Program-made: the position numbers and the translations under genes
Part shown: one piece after another, positions 1 to 9,189 of the stretch
Layout of the letters: each line of letters begins with the position of its first letter
Numbering within the stretch: the stretch's first letter is position 1
Notes under the pieces: model-generated
Databases searched by the model: none
What the model was told of the DNA's origin: nothing
Seen by the model: the letters and a program-made list of their open reading frames with translations, nothing else
Assembly: GCA_026991575.1 (NCBI GenBank)
Contig: JALXBF010000027.1
Location: 1-64,000, forward strand
DNA: 64,000 nt
Source of the DNA: Planctomycetota bacterium
GTDB taxonomy: Bacteria; Planctomycetota; Planctomycetia; JALXBF01
Direction of reading: 5' to 3'

Positions 1-125
1 GGCATGGCATAACGGCGAACGGCCGATTGCCTGCGGCAAACCCCGCACCGGACAACGCGCGAACCAGACTCGCCCCGATCCCAAGCGACCACCAAGAAGG
101 GGAAACTTCTCAACTTGAAACGGCA
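1..125 (+). repeat. Dispersed repeat copy 1 (possible orphan CRISPR leader plus one repeat)
   Basis: This stretch matches, in inverted orientation, 56839-56960 over about 122 bases with only scattered differences, and it starts at the window edge, so it may extend further left. The similarity stops just after a short block ending in TTGAAACGGCA (to base 125). That block has a G/C-rich middle (CCAAGAAGGGG) and ends in CTTGAAAC, which resembles the 3' end of many type I/III CRISPR repeats and their 8-nt crRNA tag; the part before it would then be a leader. No second repeat follows, so this is not an array. The repeat itself is seen directly; the CRISPR reading is inference. It could instead be the end of an unrecognised mobile element. 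Confidence 0.6.
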
Positions 126-194
126 TCAGGATACGATGACTCTGTCGGAAAATGCTGGTCGCATGAAATCCCCTGCGTCGGGGAAGGTCGCTGT

Positions 195-360
195 TACGCA
201 ACCCGACCCCGAACGCAGGGCCGCGCCGCATGGACGCACGCTATCGTTGTCCGAAGCCAATTGTAGCGTTGATCAACGTGAACGTAATTGTGGCGTCCCT
301 GGACGTTGGACCGCGTTGTGGGCCGGATCGGCGCAGTTGGCCAGCCACGTCGCTGAGGCG
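195..360. repeat. Dispersed repeat, pair member of 2593-2760
   Basis: Roughly 165 bases here align in the same orientation with 2593-2760 at an estimated 70% identity. Shared landmarks are GCGCCGCATGGACG, a block CATTGTAGCGTTG (here AATTGTAGCGTTG), and CAACGTGAA. On the minus strand both copies carry TACAAT preceded by an inverted repeat, perfect here as CGTTGATCAACG, which could be a -10 box in a mobile promoter or leader. No protein function is visible. The right part overlaps the start of the IS5-like remnant. Confidence 0.5.
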
Positions 361-1005
361 GATCTGCAACTCGATCTGGTATCAGATGCGTTCGGGTTGC
401 CAGCGGAAGGCCGTCCCAGCCACGCATGAGCTGGCCAATGGGCGCACGGCACACGGGTGGTTCGCACGGTGGACGGAGGCTGGGAGGTTCGCACTGTTGC
501 ACCTGGTGCTGGTGGGATTGTACGTGGAGCGTGGTCGGGCACGGCTACGTTGGCTCGGGATTGACTGCACCCTGGTGCCGGCGCCGCTGGAATGCGCGGG
601 CAGCGGGCCCAATCCAGCAGCCCCTGGGAAGGAGGGGATGAACGTGTCGGTGGTGGTCGACAAGACGGGTGTGCCGCTGGCAGGGCAAGTGGCTGAGGCG
701 AACACCCCGGACTTTAAGCTGTTATGCGAGACGTTGGCGGCGTTAGCTGGGCCGGTGTTGGACGGGTGGGCCAGGGCAGGATCCGACCTGAGCTGGTCGC
801 ATACAAGGGCTATGACCACAACCAGGCCTGTGACCAAGCAGCCGAGTACGATTTCACGCCACGGTTCGCCAAGCGGCGTGCCTCCTACAGGCGGGCGCCG
901 AAGAAGGTGCGTCGAGTGCGGGCCAACACGGAACGCGCTGCAGCTTGGCTGAAGTCCTTCCAAGGGGACGCCTGTGCTGGGCCCGCAAGCGGTGCTGCTA
1001 TCTGA
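293..1005 (+). pseudogene. IS5-family-like transposase remnant (frameshifted)
   Basis: Translation in two plus-strand frames gives the core of an IS5/IS427-type DDE transposase. One frame reads a first catalytic region 'WLGIDCTLVPAPL', then 'GPNPAAPGKEG' and 'VDKTGVPLAGQVAEANTPD'. The other frame, from about 780, continues with 'AYKGYDHNQACD' and ends with 'RANTERAAAWLKSF', like the family's C-terminal glutamate helix. A frameshift near 770-790 joins them, and the usual N-terminal start is not clear. It is therefore a dead copy. The family assignment rests on motif recognition only. Confidence 0.65.
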
Positions 1006-1313
1006 CCGCTGTCGCCCTCGCCGCAGGGCACTATGTCGTGCGAGCTCTTCCTAAGAGCCTCGTCTGTGCGATCACGCCTTGTCCCCGATAGTGCAGCGCC
1101 GCCACTCTGCCTTTCCTGCATTTGCACCTTCGGCTCGGCCAGCCTATCCCGAGACCCGCTCTGTGGTCCGTGCGCTATCTGTTGTATGACGACCAGCGGG
1201 GCAACCTATCCATACAATGCACCGCCGTCTGCCGCCGTTCGCAACCTTTCCCTCCCCTATGCCCCTTATCTCGCATACCTGGAACGCAGAACTCCCGGAC
1301 AGGCTCGACGTCA
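1006..1313. other. Intergenic, no gene seen
   Basis: About 300 bases between the IS5 remnant and the end of the next minus-strand gene. No open frame here has convincing codon use or a recognisable product. Confidence 0.5.
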
Positions 1314-2513
1314 TCAGCGGCCTGCACGGTTCAGCCTGCGGCGGAATCCCCACAAGATCGCCACGGCAGCACTAATCACGGCCACACCCGCGCCCACAGC
1401 GACATAGGCCCGACTGAGCTCGCTCGGCTGACTGGGCTTCGCCGGCTGACTCGGTGCGGACGGCGCGTGAGCAAGATACCAGCTTCCGTCCGCCCGCTTC
1501 CGATACCCCGCCATCGCAACGTCCTCGCCGCTGATGTTGCGGAGATCGATGATGTTGCCTCTTGGCGGCTTCCGCGACCCGATGACGGAAACGACACCGT
1601 CGGGGATCCGGAACACAAAGTCCTCCGCGAGCGGCTCCTCCCCCGGCAACTCCGACAGTTCATAGACAGCCACAGAGACAGTCGTCTCGTCCGACTCCCT
1701 AAACGCCCTTACATGGCGACGCGGCACCGGTACGCCTCGGACAAGGTGGAACTCCTCGTTCAAATAGTGAGCCTCAAACCGGCGGGCCCCGGATTCGCGA
1801 ACCTGGATGCATGCTACAGGGACGTACATGCCAGACCGAAGTTCCAACCGGACTGTCGTGCGAGTGGTTTCTGGTGGACTACCGCCTCCGAGCGTCCGCG
1901 ACTCGAAGTAGTACTCACGCACACGGCGCTCCCCCTCGCGGCTTTCCTTGCGGCTCCCGGCCACCAGCTCCTCTGGCAAGCCCGGTATGCCCTCTCGGAT
2001 CCTGACCAACTCGCCTCTCGCCGTTGCCAGATCAGTCCAACAAAAGTCAAGAAGCAGGCGTTGGTCGCCCGATGCGCGCATGACCTTCACATCCGCCGTA
2101 CCCTGCTCGTAAAGGACCATCACCGGGTCCACGAAGTCGTTGCGGAAGAGTATTGTCCTGGGCATCGGCGAGCCAGGCCGCCCTGCGACGCCCGGAGGAA
2201 GCTGTGGGAGGCGGTCAGGCACGGGAGGGACGACCTCGAGACGAACCAGATCACCATCCACGGAAATGAAACCGCGGTAGTCCTTCCGTGGTTCCTCGAT
2301 CCACTCGCGGCTCTTTAGAGATTGCCAATTCCCCATGGTCCGTGACCAGCTTGTCCGGAACCGCCAACTCGTCGTCCAGCTGTGCAGGATCTCGAGCAGC
2401 TCGTCGTGCAACGCGATAGGCTCGTCCGCCGCAGCGAGCCGAGCTCCGACGGTCCATGCAACCACTAGAGTCACAGCAATGGACGCCGAGCTTACTCGCC
2501 TCGCCCCGTTCAC
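1314..2513 (-). CDS. Secreted or membrane-anchored protein of unknown function
   Basis: The proposed start is a GTG at 2513 with GGGAGG about 6 bases upstream. It places a signal-peptide-like segment (SSASIAVTLVVAWTVGA, then AAADE) at the N-terminus, giving about 399 residues. An upstream ATG at 2645 is in frame but would bury the signal. The C-terminus has a Pro/Ser linker followed by a hydrophobic helix (VAVGAGVAVISAAVAILWG) and Arg-rich residues, as in a single-pass anchor, so the protein probably faces the periplasm with a short cytoplasmic tail. The middle is rich in charged residues and beta-like segments, similar in feel to planctomycete outer-membrane-lipoprotein-sorting-like proteins, but I do not recognise a family. 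It lies downstream of the kinase/CHAT pair on the same strand with a gap of about 400 bases that holds a dispersed repeat, so it may have its own promoter. Confidence 0.7.
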   Translation of the reverse strand: MNGARRVSSASIAVTLVVAWTVGARLAAADEPIALHDELLEILHSWTTSWRFRTSWSRTMGNWQSLKSREWIEEPRKDYRGFISVDGDLVRLEVVPPVPDRLPQLPPGVAGRPGSPMPRTILFRNDFVDPVMVLYEQGTADVKVMRASGDQRLLLDFCWTDLATARGELVRIREGIPGLPEELVAGSRKESREGERRVREYYFESRTLGGGSPPETTRTTVRLELRSGMYVPVACIQVRESGARRFEAHYLNEEFHLVRGVPVPRRHVRAFRESDETTVSVAVYELSELPGEEPLAEDFVFRIPDGVVSVIGSRKPPRGNIIDLRNISGEDVAMAGYRKRADGSWYLAHAPSAPSQPAKPSQPSELSRAYVAVGAGVAVISAAVAILWGFRRRLNRAGR

Positions 2514-2592
2514 GACATGCCTCCCGTCTCGCGCTGCGTATCTGCCCGAACAATGCTCGTCGTATAAGCCCTCTGCGGGGGGGAGGATTGCG

Positions 2593-2760
2593 GTCGCCAA
2601 ACGGGTCCCGACACAGAGAGGCGCCGCATGGACGTACGGTATCACTGTTCGGAACCCATTGTAGCGTTGCTCAACGTGAAGGTAATTGTGCAGTCTCTGA
2701 ACGTTGGGCCGCCTTCTAGCCCAGGTCGGCGTGGTCGTCCGGCCACATCGCTAGGCGAAG
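2593..2760. repeat. Dispersed repeat, second copy; possible promoter/leader for the 2513 gene
   Basis: This aligns with 195-360 in the same orientation. On the minus strand it carries TACAAT near 2660, about 150 bases upstream of the GTG start at 2513, preceded by the sequence CGTTGAGCAACG. The -10-like hexamer is conserved between copies although the flanks differ, so a promoter or 5' leader role is possible. No clear -35 box is visible. Confidence 0.45.
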
Positions 2761-2835
2761 CGACCCCGCACGGGGGGGCGTCCGAGTCGGCGCAGCGGTT
2801 GAACAACGCAACCCACACCGCTCTCTGTTCGGGGT
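2755..2835. repeat. Short intergenic repeat family, copy 1 of 3
   Basis: The block containing GGCGAAGCGACCCCG and CAGCGGTTGAACAACGCAAC recurs at 27395-27515 and 54055-54235 with moderate divergence. All three copies are intergenic. The last two also lie next to hairpins downstream of the duplicated nuclease-zipper genes. Nothing indicates that it codes for protein. Confidence 0.5.
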
Positions 2836-2921
2836 CGTTCCGCTTCTGGGCGAACAGGCTCAGCGTGAAGCGACCCCGTCCGAAAAACGCAGCAGCCGGG
2901 GGGCTTGATTGGTGTTGGCCG

Positions 2922-5900
2922 CTACGGGTGCCCGTGGGTGATGAACGCAGCCCAGTACAGTGGCGGGGCAATACGGCGGCGAGCGTCCTGCTCGGCGCGC
3001 AGGGCAGCGATCAGCTCCAGCTGTGCCTGGCGCAGCGCTGCGGCAGGCCGCTTGCCTTCGAGCCACAACTGCACGAACCGGCCCATCAGCCGTTGCGTTT
3101 CCCGGTCCGGCACCTTCCACAACGACGCAACCACCGTCCGGGCACCCGCCAAGCGAAACGCCCGTCGCAAACCGATCACACCTTCGCCGATCTGCACTTC
3201 CCCCACACCAGTCTCGCACGCGGACAACACCACCAATTCGGTCCCCGTCAGGTCCAGTCCCGCGACGTCCATTGCGGTCAGCAGCCCGTCGGTAAAGCCC
3301 GCCGCCAGCCGCTCCTGCCAGCGGTTCGCCCCCGCCAACGCCAGACCGCTGCGCAGTTCAGGGGCTCCGAGGCCGTTGGGCTGGTTCGCCTTCGGCGGAT
3401 CAGCACCAGGCTGCGGCACCAGCTCAATGCCGCGTTGACCGGGCCCGGCGAGCGCGACCGGCGGAAGCAGGTCGGGCAGGAAAAACCCGTGGGTGACGAA
3501 GTACAGGAACCGGGGCCGACGGATAGCAGCGACCGCCTCTTCTGTGGCCGCCGGTCCGCTGAGCAGCCGCGCAGGAATGCCTTTAGCACGGAGGTTGTCC
3601 AGGACCGTTTCGGCCTCTCGGGCGAACCCCGGCAGGCGGCGGAAGCGGAGCCCGTCGAATGCTCGGAACCCACTGGGCGTCGTCTGGGCCAGGAGTCTCA
3701 ACGGCGGCTCCTCGCGCGTCCCATCGCTACTGTTGTAGTCCGGATCAGCAACCACGACCGCCACAGGGTTCCGCCCTGCTAACTCCGGCTCCGGCATCAG
3801 CTCGCGTCCGTGTGCGACGTAGCTGACCTGGTATCGTTCGATAAGGTAGGACTGGCCGTCTGGACGCAGTGCCTCCAGTGGCAGAAGAGCCAGCGTTCCA
3901 TCGGGCGACACGTGCAACGTGCGGATGTCTGGTCCGAGGGCTTCGTACAGCGGCCGCCAGAGCCGTTCGACCAGGGTTTTTTCCGCCTGGCTGTCCAGGC
4001 CACCTGCCTGGACGGCCCGCCGCCACCGAACGATCGCCTGGTCAATCGGTGCGGCTTCGCCCAGTTGGACGTAGCGCACGTATGGCCGACCACCTTGCCT
4101 CCGGAGGATGATCGCTGCGTAGCGAGGTGACACCCAGTCGGCAAGTTTTCTTTCGCGGTCGTAGCGGAACGGCTGGTAGTGGACAAACTCAATCAGCGCG
4201 GCGTCATCGCCAAGCTGGTTGGCGAGTTCCGCGGCTCCTGCACGCTCGGCGCGTTGCAAGGTGGCGTAGGTGGGCAGACGCGCTGTCAGTTCGGCTTCAG
4301 CCCGTTCCAGTCGTTCCTCGTGCCGTTTGCGCCGGGCTTGAAACTCCTCTGGGCTCTCGCCAGGTTTGGGCCCGCGCATGAGGACGGCTGCCAGTGTGGC
4401 CCGCTCTGCGAGAACGCGGCGATGCAGTTGCCTGATTTCGGGGTCGCTTGCCCGCACGAGCGCTTCACGCTGTGCCCGTAGCGCTCGAGCGGACGGTGCT
4501 TTCCAGTCCAGTACCAGCTCCAAAATCTCCTCGTACGACTCGACGGCGTCGGCCAGGGTGAGCGCTTCGTAGAGGTGATGGCGCCACCGTCCGGCCAGAC
4601 CGCTGTGGCGGGCCTGGGTCGAGGCAGCCACCTCTCGGGCAACCGCGCTCGCGTACGCGCGAGCCGCCTTCACGAACGCGTCCCGAGCCTCGGGTAGACG
4701 GTTTCGGGCAGCGAGAAAATATCCCAGCGCCCGTAGCGTGCCGGCGAAGCTCGGATGGTGTTCCCCCAAAGCTGCTGCTTCGATTTGGAGTGCCTCGCGG
4801 TACAGCCGCTCAGCCCGGCCGTAGTCCTCCAGAGCGAAATACACACGCGCTAGGTTGCCGAGTGTGCTCGCGTAAGTCGGATGGTGTCTGCCTAGCCTTT
4901 CCCGTTCGATCTCAGCTACTTTCTCTAGCAGGTCCCGGGCCTTGCTGTACTCCCCGCGCCGAGAATACACAACGGCAAGATTGCCCAGCGTAGTCGCGAA
5001 GCGAGCGTCTCGCTCGCCGTACACCGTCCGTTCGATTGCCAGCGTTCTCCTGAGAAGTTCCTCGGCGCGGTCGAGGTCACCGACCGCGAACGCTAGCACA
5101 GCCAGGGCATTGAGCGTCGCTGCGTAGTCGGGGTGCTTCTCTCCAAGAACTCGACGACGGATCTCCAACGCACTCGTTAGGTGCTCCTCGGCGCGCACGG
5201 CTTCCCCCATCTGTACGTAGAGCATCGCCAAGTAATAGAGTGTGGTGGCATAGAGCGGGTGGTTCTTACCTAGACGCTCCTCCTGCCATTGCAAAGCTTC
5301 CTTCAGTAGCGCTTCCGAGCGGGCATACTCCCCTCTTTCCCGATACAGGTCCGCCACGTTAACAAGGATCGCTGCGTACCAGGGATGGCGGTTCCCGACA
5401 GCATCTCGCGCCAGTTGAAGCGCCTCCAGCAGAAACGGTTGTGCTCGATCGGGATACCTCATGCCCAGGTACATCGTCCCGACATTATTCAAGATTTCCA
5501 GATAGACCGGGTGATGCTTCTCCAGAACCTGCCTGGCAAGGTTCAGGGCTTGAAGCAGGATCGGTTCGGCCCGGCCGTAGTCGCCCAGATTCATGTACAA
5601 CCCTGCAAGGTTCTGCAGGCCGCGAACATAACCAACCGAGCGCTTGCCAATGGTAGCCTCCTTGATCGCTAGCGATTCTCGCACTAGCGGAACGGCCTTC
5701 ACATACAGGCCCGCCGCAGCGTAGGCCCGTGCCAGGTTGTGCAGCGCTGTGGCATAGGTCGGATGGCGCTCACCGAACGATTGCTTGGCAATCTGCGTGG
5801 CCTGTTCCAACAGTTGCAACGCCCGCCGCTGGTCGCCGGTGATGAGGTAGCGGGCAGCCAGGTTGTTCAGCGCGCGGCCGTAGTGGCGGTGCCCCTTTCC

Positions 5901-6494
5901 CAGCAGCTCACCCCGAATAGCCAGCACCTTTTGCAGCCGCTCGATGGCTTCGCGCTGACGGCCAATCCGGGCAAGCTGGCTCGCCTCGACCTCCAATGCG
6001 TCGGCCACCTTCAGACGCTGGCGCTCCTCCGCGGACATGCGGGACAGGCGCTCGGCATCTTCCAAAGCCAGTCTCGCATCTGTCACGCGCCAGTGTTTCG
6101 GATGATCTGGCGATGGATACAGTTTTCGGTAGATCTCCAACACTTCACGGCGGCGTTGCCGGGCGGCCTCCCACTGGTCGGCCTGCTCGTGCAGTCCGGC
6201 CAGCAGTTGCAGCGTCCCGGCCACCTCTTCGTGTACCGCGCCATAAACCTCCCGCTCGATGGCCAGAATCTGTTCGGCTGCCGTCACGGCCTCGTCGAGT
6301 TGCCCCTCGGCCCGCAACTGACGGACGCGCTGCACCAGCCGGTCGCGTTCTTGGAGCTTGGCTTCCAACTCCTCCGGAGTACGCTGGTCCGCTGCTGGTG
6401 GCGGCGGCGGACTTTCGGTCGACTGAGCGCCCACGCTGCCGGCCAGGATAATCAACGCAACACCGATAGCCGATAACAAACGTTTTCGAGCCAT
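2922..6494 (-). CDS. Secreted TPR-CHAT protein (caspase-like protease), paralogue 1
   Basis: A 1190-residue protein with a clear signal peptide (residues 1-23, KRLLSAIGVALIILAGSVGA). From about 100 to 620 there are some twelve kinesin-light-chain-type TPR units (LxNLAxxYxxxGxYxxAExL...LGxxHPxYA). The C-terminal CHAT domain holds the caspase-type dyad: His1002 in 'YFVTHGFF' and Cys1093 in 'LSACETG', followed by the family's 'GARTVVASLWKV' segment. CHAT domains are cysteine peptidases of the caspase-separase clan; the TPR part would bind partners or substrates. Export implies action outside the cytoplasm. The gene follows a Ser/Thr kinase gene on the same strand after about 105 bases, so the two probably form one transcription unit. 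A full-length paralogue lies at 37518-41069. The catalytic residues are visible; the substrate is unknown. Confidence 0.93.
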   Translation of the reverse strand: MARKRLLSAIGVALIILAGSVGAQSTESPPPPPAADQRTPEELEAKLQERDRLVQRVRQLRAEGQLDEAVTAAEQILAIEREVYGAVHEEVAGTLQLLAGLHEQADQWEAARQRRREVLEIYRKLYPSPDHPKHWRVTDARLALEDAERLSRMSAEERQRLKVADALEVEASQLARIGRQREAIERLQKVLAIRGELLGKGHRHYGRALNNLAARYLITGDQRRALQLLEQATQIAKQSFGERHPTYATALHNLARAYAAAGLYVKAVPLVRESLAIKEATIGKRSVGYVRGLQNLAGLYMNLGDYGRAEPILLQALNLARQVLEKHHPVYLEILNNVGTMYLGMRYPDRAQPFLLEALQLARDAVGNRHPWYAAILVNVADLYRERGEYARSEALLKEALQWQEERLGKNHPLYATTLYYLAMLYVQMGEAVRAEEHLTSALEIRRRVLGEKHPDYAATLNALAVLAFAVGDLDRAEELLRRTLAIERTVYGERDARFATTLGNLAVVYSRRGEYSKARDLLEKVAEIERERLGRHHPTYASTLGNLARVYFALEDYGRAERLYREALQIEAAALGEHHPSFAGTLRALGYFLAARNRLPEARDAFVKAARAYASAVAREVAASTQARHSGLAGRWRHHLYEALTLADAVESYEEILELVLDWKAPSARALRAQREALVRASDPEIRQLHRRVLAERATLAAVLMRGPKPGESPEEFQARRKRHEERLERAEAELTARLPTYATLQRAERAGAAELANQLGDDAALIEFVHYQPFRYDRERKLADWVSPRYAAIILRRQGGRPYVRYVQLGEAAPIDQAIVRWRRAVQAGGLDSQAEKTLVERLWRPLYEALGPDIRTLHVSPDGTLALLPLEALRPDGQSYLIERYQVSYVAHGRELMPEPELAGRNPVAVVVADPDYNSSDGTREEPPLRLLAQTTPSGFRAFDGLRFRRLPGFAREAETVLDNLRAKGIPARLLSGPAATEEAVAAIRRPRFLYFVTHGFFLPDLLPPVALAGPGQRGIELVPQPGADPPKANQPNGLGAPELRSGLALAGANRWQERLAAGFTDGLLTAMDVAGLDLTGTELVVLSACETGVGEVQIGEGVIGLRRAFRLAGARTVVASLWKVPDRETQRLMGRFVQLWLEGKRPAAALRQAQLELIAALRAEQDARRRIAPPLYWAAFITHGHP

Positions 6495-6599
6495 GGCAGC
6501 CCCCCTTGCGCAGACGAGCTACCGCGCGCGCAGCGAACCGTGAAGGTGCTGCTCAGATGGTGCGATCCGCGCCGCCCGCTGATGGTCGCCTTACCGCTG

Positions 6600-8420
6600 C
6601 TAAGGCCCCGGGCCTTCTGCCACGGACTGGACCCGGAACGGAACCATCAGCTCAGCCACCTGCGACTGTTCGCTCTTCGGTTCGATCAGCACGCCACGCA
6701 GCTGGTCCTGCCAGCGGTTCAGCTCTCCAGGACTGCGGAAGGCCAAGTAAGGACCGAGTGGAACGCCTCCGTCCGGCTGCCACGGACGCGTGGACGCAAC
6801 CACGTAGAACCGCTCCAGCCCGCTGGAGGCTGTGGCCCGCAGCACGTACCGGTTGTTGCCAGGAATCGTCCGTACTTCTCCGGCGCGGATCCGCGTGTCA
6901 GTTTCGTATTGATTGGGAAAGATCTGCGTCACCTGGCCGTTCGGGTCGATCCACCATACCGCCACATGGCAGTCCTGGTCCGCCCGAACCTGCAAGGTGA
7001 TGGAATCACCCGCACGCAGCAGAATAGGCCTGTCTGGCGAGGCACGGACTCCGGACACCTCCAGCGTCAGGCCGAAATCTTGCCGCAGCAATCGGGCAGG
7101 ATCCAGTACATCCACGTCGGGAACCGCAACGGATGACTGGCCAGAGGCAACCGCCTTAGCCGTTGGGGCAATGCTCAGGCGAGCCGGTACCGACGGAGAT
7201 GATTCGTCGGGTTCCGCCTGGCCCGGTCGAAGCAGGGCCAGCCCCGTTCCGGATGCAGCGAGAACGACTGCCGCAGCGGCGGCCCAGATCCTGCGCCGCT
7301 TCACGGCCTGCCGGGACTGGCGGATCGCACGGGCCAGTTCGCTGGCCGACTCGAACCGAGCCTCCGGCGCCGGAGCCAGGCAACGATGACAGATGGTTCG
7401 AATCCATCGCGGTACGCGCCGGTTCAGTTCCTCTACAGGAATGATGTGCCCCTTGCACGCTAGATCCCAGGCCAAGATCTGCATCGGAGCGTTGAACGGG
7501 GCCTGGCCCGTGAGCAACCAGTACAGCACCGCACCCAGGCCGAACAGGTCGCTTCTGGGATCGATGCGTTCCGTTTCGCCCCGAGCTTGCTCGGGCGCCA
7601 TGTACGCCGGCGTTCCCCGGATTCGCCCCGGCTCCGCGTCCGCCGCGGACCCGGCGAGCCCAAAGTCGATGAGTCGCGGCACGCCGTCGTCACCCACGAG
7701 AATGTTGCCCGGTTTGATGTCCCGGTGCAGAAGCCCACAGGCATGCACCGCAGCCAGACCTTCGGCCACCTGAGCCACGAGCTCTACCGCTTGCTCTGGC
7801 GTGAGCTGCCGGTGACGCCCGACCTCTAGTAGAGACCGGCCCGAGACGTACTCCATGACCAGGTACGGTGTCCCGTCGGGCAGCCGTTCCGCTCCGAAGC
7901 ACTGCGCGACGTATCGGCTTTTCACTCGCGCCAATGCGCGTCCTTCACGAAGCACGGCCTCCCGATCCGCCTCGGTCCGCAGTTTGTGATAGAGCTTGAT
8001 AACGACGTGCCGTTGGAGATCCGGGTCGAAGGCAAGCAGCGTGTTTGCCTGCCCACCCATCCCCAGCTGCCGACGGACTTCGTACTTGCCAATCCGCCGA
8101 ACAGGCTGGGCTGGCTCGACACCGGCGGCAACCGCGTGCCGAGATACGGTAGCATCGCCTGGCGAAGCTGTCCGCCCGGCCTGTTCAGGCGGACACAAGG
8201 GCTGCCGGTCGTCGGCTTGTTGCGGCGGTTTCTGGAACCGACCCGTGGCATTGGCGTCTGTCGACCCGTCGGGCCGAACGGGTACGGTCTCAGCCGCCCC
8301 GCTGGCAGCCTCCGGCTGAGGGGAATCTTCGGACGAGTCCCGACCGTGCTCAGCTTCCCTGGCCTGTCCTGCCGGTTCACGCTCGTAAAGATCATCGCGT
8401 GGGTTGTCAATCGGACGCAT
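6600..8420 (-). CDS. Membrane Ser/Thr protein kinase with DUF4384-like C-terminus
   Basis: About 606 residues. A low-complexity N-terminus (1-110) precedes a Hanks-type kinase domain: Gly-rich loop 'LGMGGQANT', invariant lysine in 'VVIKLY' (about 142), 'HRDIKPGNIL' with catalytic Asp about 234, 'DFG' about 252, and 'GTPAYMAPEQ'. A transmembrane helix follows (IWAAAAAVVLAASGTGLAL). The outer part reads like DUF4384 (sensor-like, 'HVAVWWIDPNGQVTQIFPN'). The kinase would sit in the cytoplasm with the DUF4384 domain across the membrane. The ATG at 8420 has GGGAG 9 bases upstream, better than the ATG at 8441. It lies upstream of and probably co-transcribed with the secreted CHAT protease gene. The link suggests that envelope stress signals and the protease belong to one response (inference). 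Confidence 0.93.
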   Translation of the reverse strand: MRPIDNPRDDLYEREPAGQAREAEHGRDSSEDSPQPEAASGAAETVPVRPDGSTDANATGRFQKPPQQADDRQPLCPPEQAGRTASPGDATVSRHAVAAGVEPAQPVRRIGKYEVRRQLGMGGQANTLLAFDPDLQRHVVIKLYHKLRTEADREAVLREGRALARVKSRYVAQCFGAERLPDGTPYLVMEYVSGRSLLEVGRHRQLTPEQAVELVAQVAEGLAAVHACGLLHRDIKPGNILVGDDGVPRLIDFGLAGSAADAEPGRIRGTPAYMAPEQARGETERIDPRSDLFGLGAVLYWLLTGQAPFNAPMQILAWDLACKGHIIPVEELNRRVPRWIRTICHRCLAPAPEARFESASELARAIRQSRQAVKRRRIWAAAAAVVLAASGTGLALLRPGQAEPDESSPSVPARLSIAPTAKAVASGQSSVAVPDVDVLDPARLLRQDFGLTLEVSGVRASPDRPILLRAGDSITLQVRADQDCHVAVWWIDPNGQVTQIFPNQYETDTRIRAGEVRTIPGNNRYVLRATASSGLERFYVVASTRPWQPDGGVPLGPYLAFRSPGELNRWQDQLRGVLIEPKSEQSQVAELMVPFRVQSVAEGPGP

Positions 8421-9189
8421 AGCGAATGCTCCCGATGCCATTCAGCGGCGAATCAAGCGACGTGATGGAACACCAGTGCCGAAGAAGGCCAGTCCCCGCA
8501 TCGGATGTACCCGCGGGCTCAGCCACCGCCAGTGCCGAAATCGCCTGCCGGGGCACGTGCGCGCACGCACCAAACCCGGACAGCAAGATGTCGAGCTGTT
8601 GCTCGTACACGGACCGCGGAGTCATGTCGTGACTACCCAAGCGTTCCAGACGACCTCCTCGTGATTCACTAGAACCACCCGAAGAGGAAGTCCCGAGTGC
8701 CGCTGCCTGATGCTCGCCGGGTCCCGGCCCCGAGCCGGCCGAGCGCACGCAACAGTGCTGCCACTGGTAGGAAACGCTTCAGCAACTGCCCGGCGGACGG
8801 TTCTGGAAATCAGCGGCGCTGCGTGTGTCTCTCCTTGTGCAACCCGGGTGTCGGAGCAGGGACAGGCTCAGTGGATCGACGTGCGTTGCCACCGTCTTGC
8901 CTAGGCCAGCCAGTGTGGTCGCTCCGCGAACGACGTCCGGCTGCCGCGGTCAACCCAGCAGCGGTTTCCGCGGGTTGTAGCACGACAGTGCCTTGTCACA
9001 CTCGATCCGCCTGAGGACACAACCAAAACCCATCCCACGCGGTTGAATATACCGCAACGGCGCAGCAGTGCCAAGCCCCTGCGCGGCTTCGGGTGCGTTT
9101 CAACTTGTACGCGGGGTGGTACGTCCAATCCCCTCGATCGAACTTACGTTCCGCCGGTCAGGTCGATGGGGCAGCAAGCCCGGGGTGGC
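8421..9189. other. Upstream region of the kinase, no convincing gene
   Basis: A minus-strand frame ending at 8407 overlaps the kinase start, and from an ATG at 8625 it would give about 72 residues. It has no clear ribosome-binding site and no recognisable motif, so it is not called. The rest shows no feature. Confidence 0.4.

Noticed and set aside
1-125. CRISPR array at the left edge or near 56.9 kb
   Set aside because: Only a single repeat-like block is present at each place, with no second copy at spacer distance; it is reported as a repeat and not as an array.
7385-7420. GGTTCGAATCC, the T-loop of a tRNA
   Set aside because: It lies inside the kinase coding region (antisense of RWIRTICHRC), and no acceptor, D or anticodon arms can be formed around it.
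8407-8625. 72-codon minus-strand frame overlapping the kinase start
   Set aside because: No start signal, no motif and overlap with the chosen kinase start; sigma-factor identity was considered but not supported.
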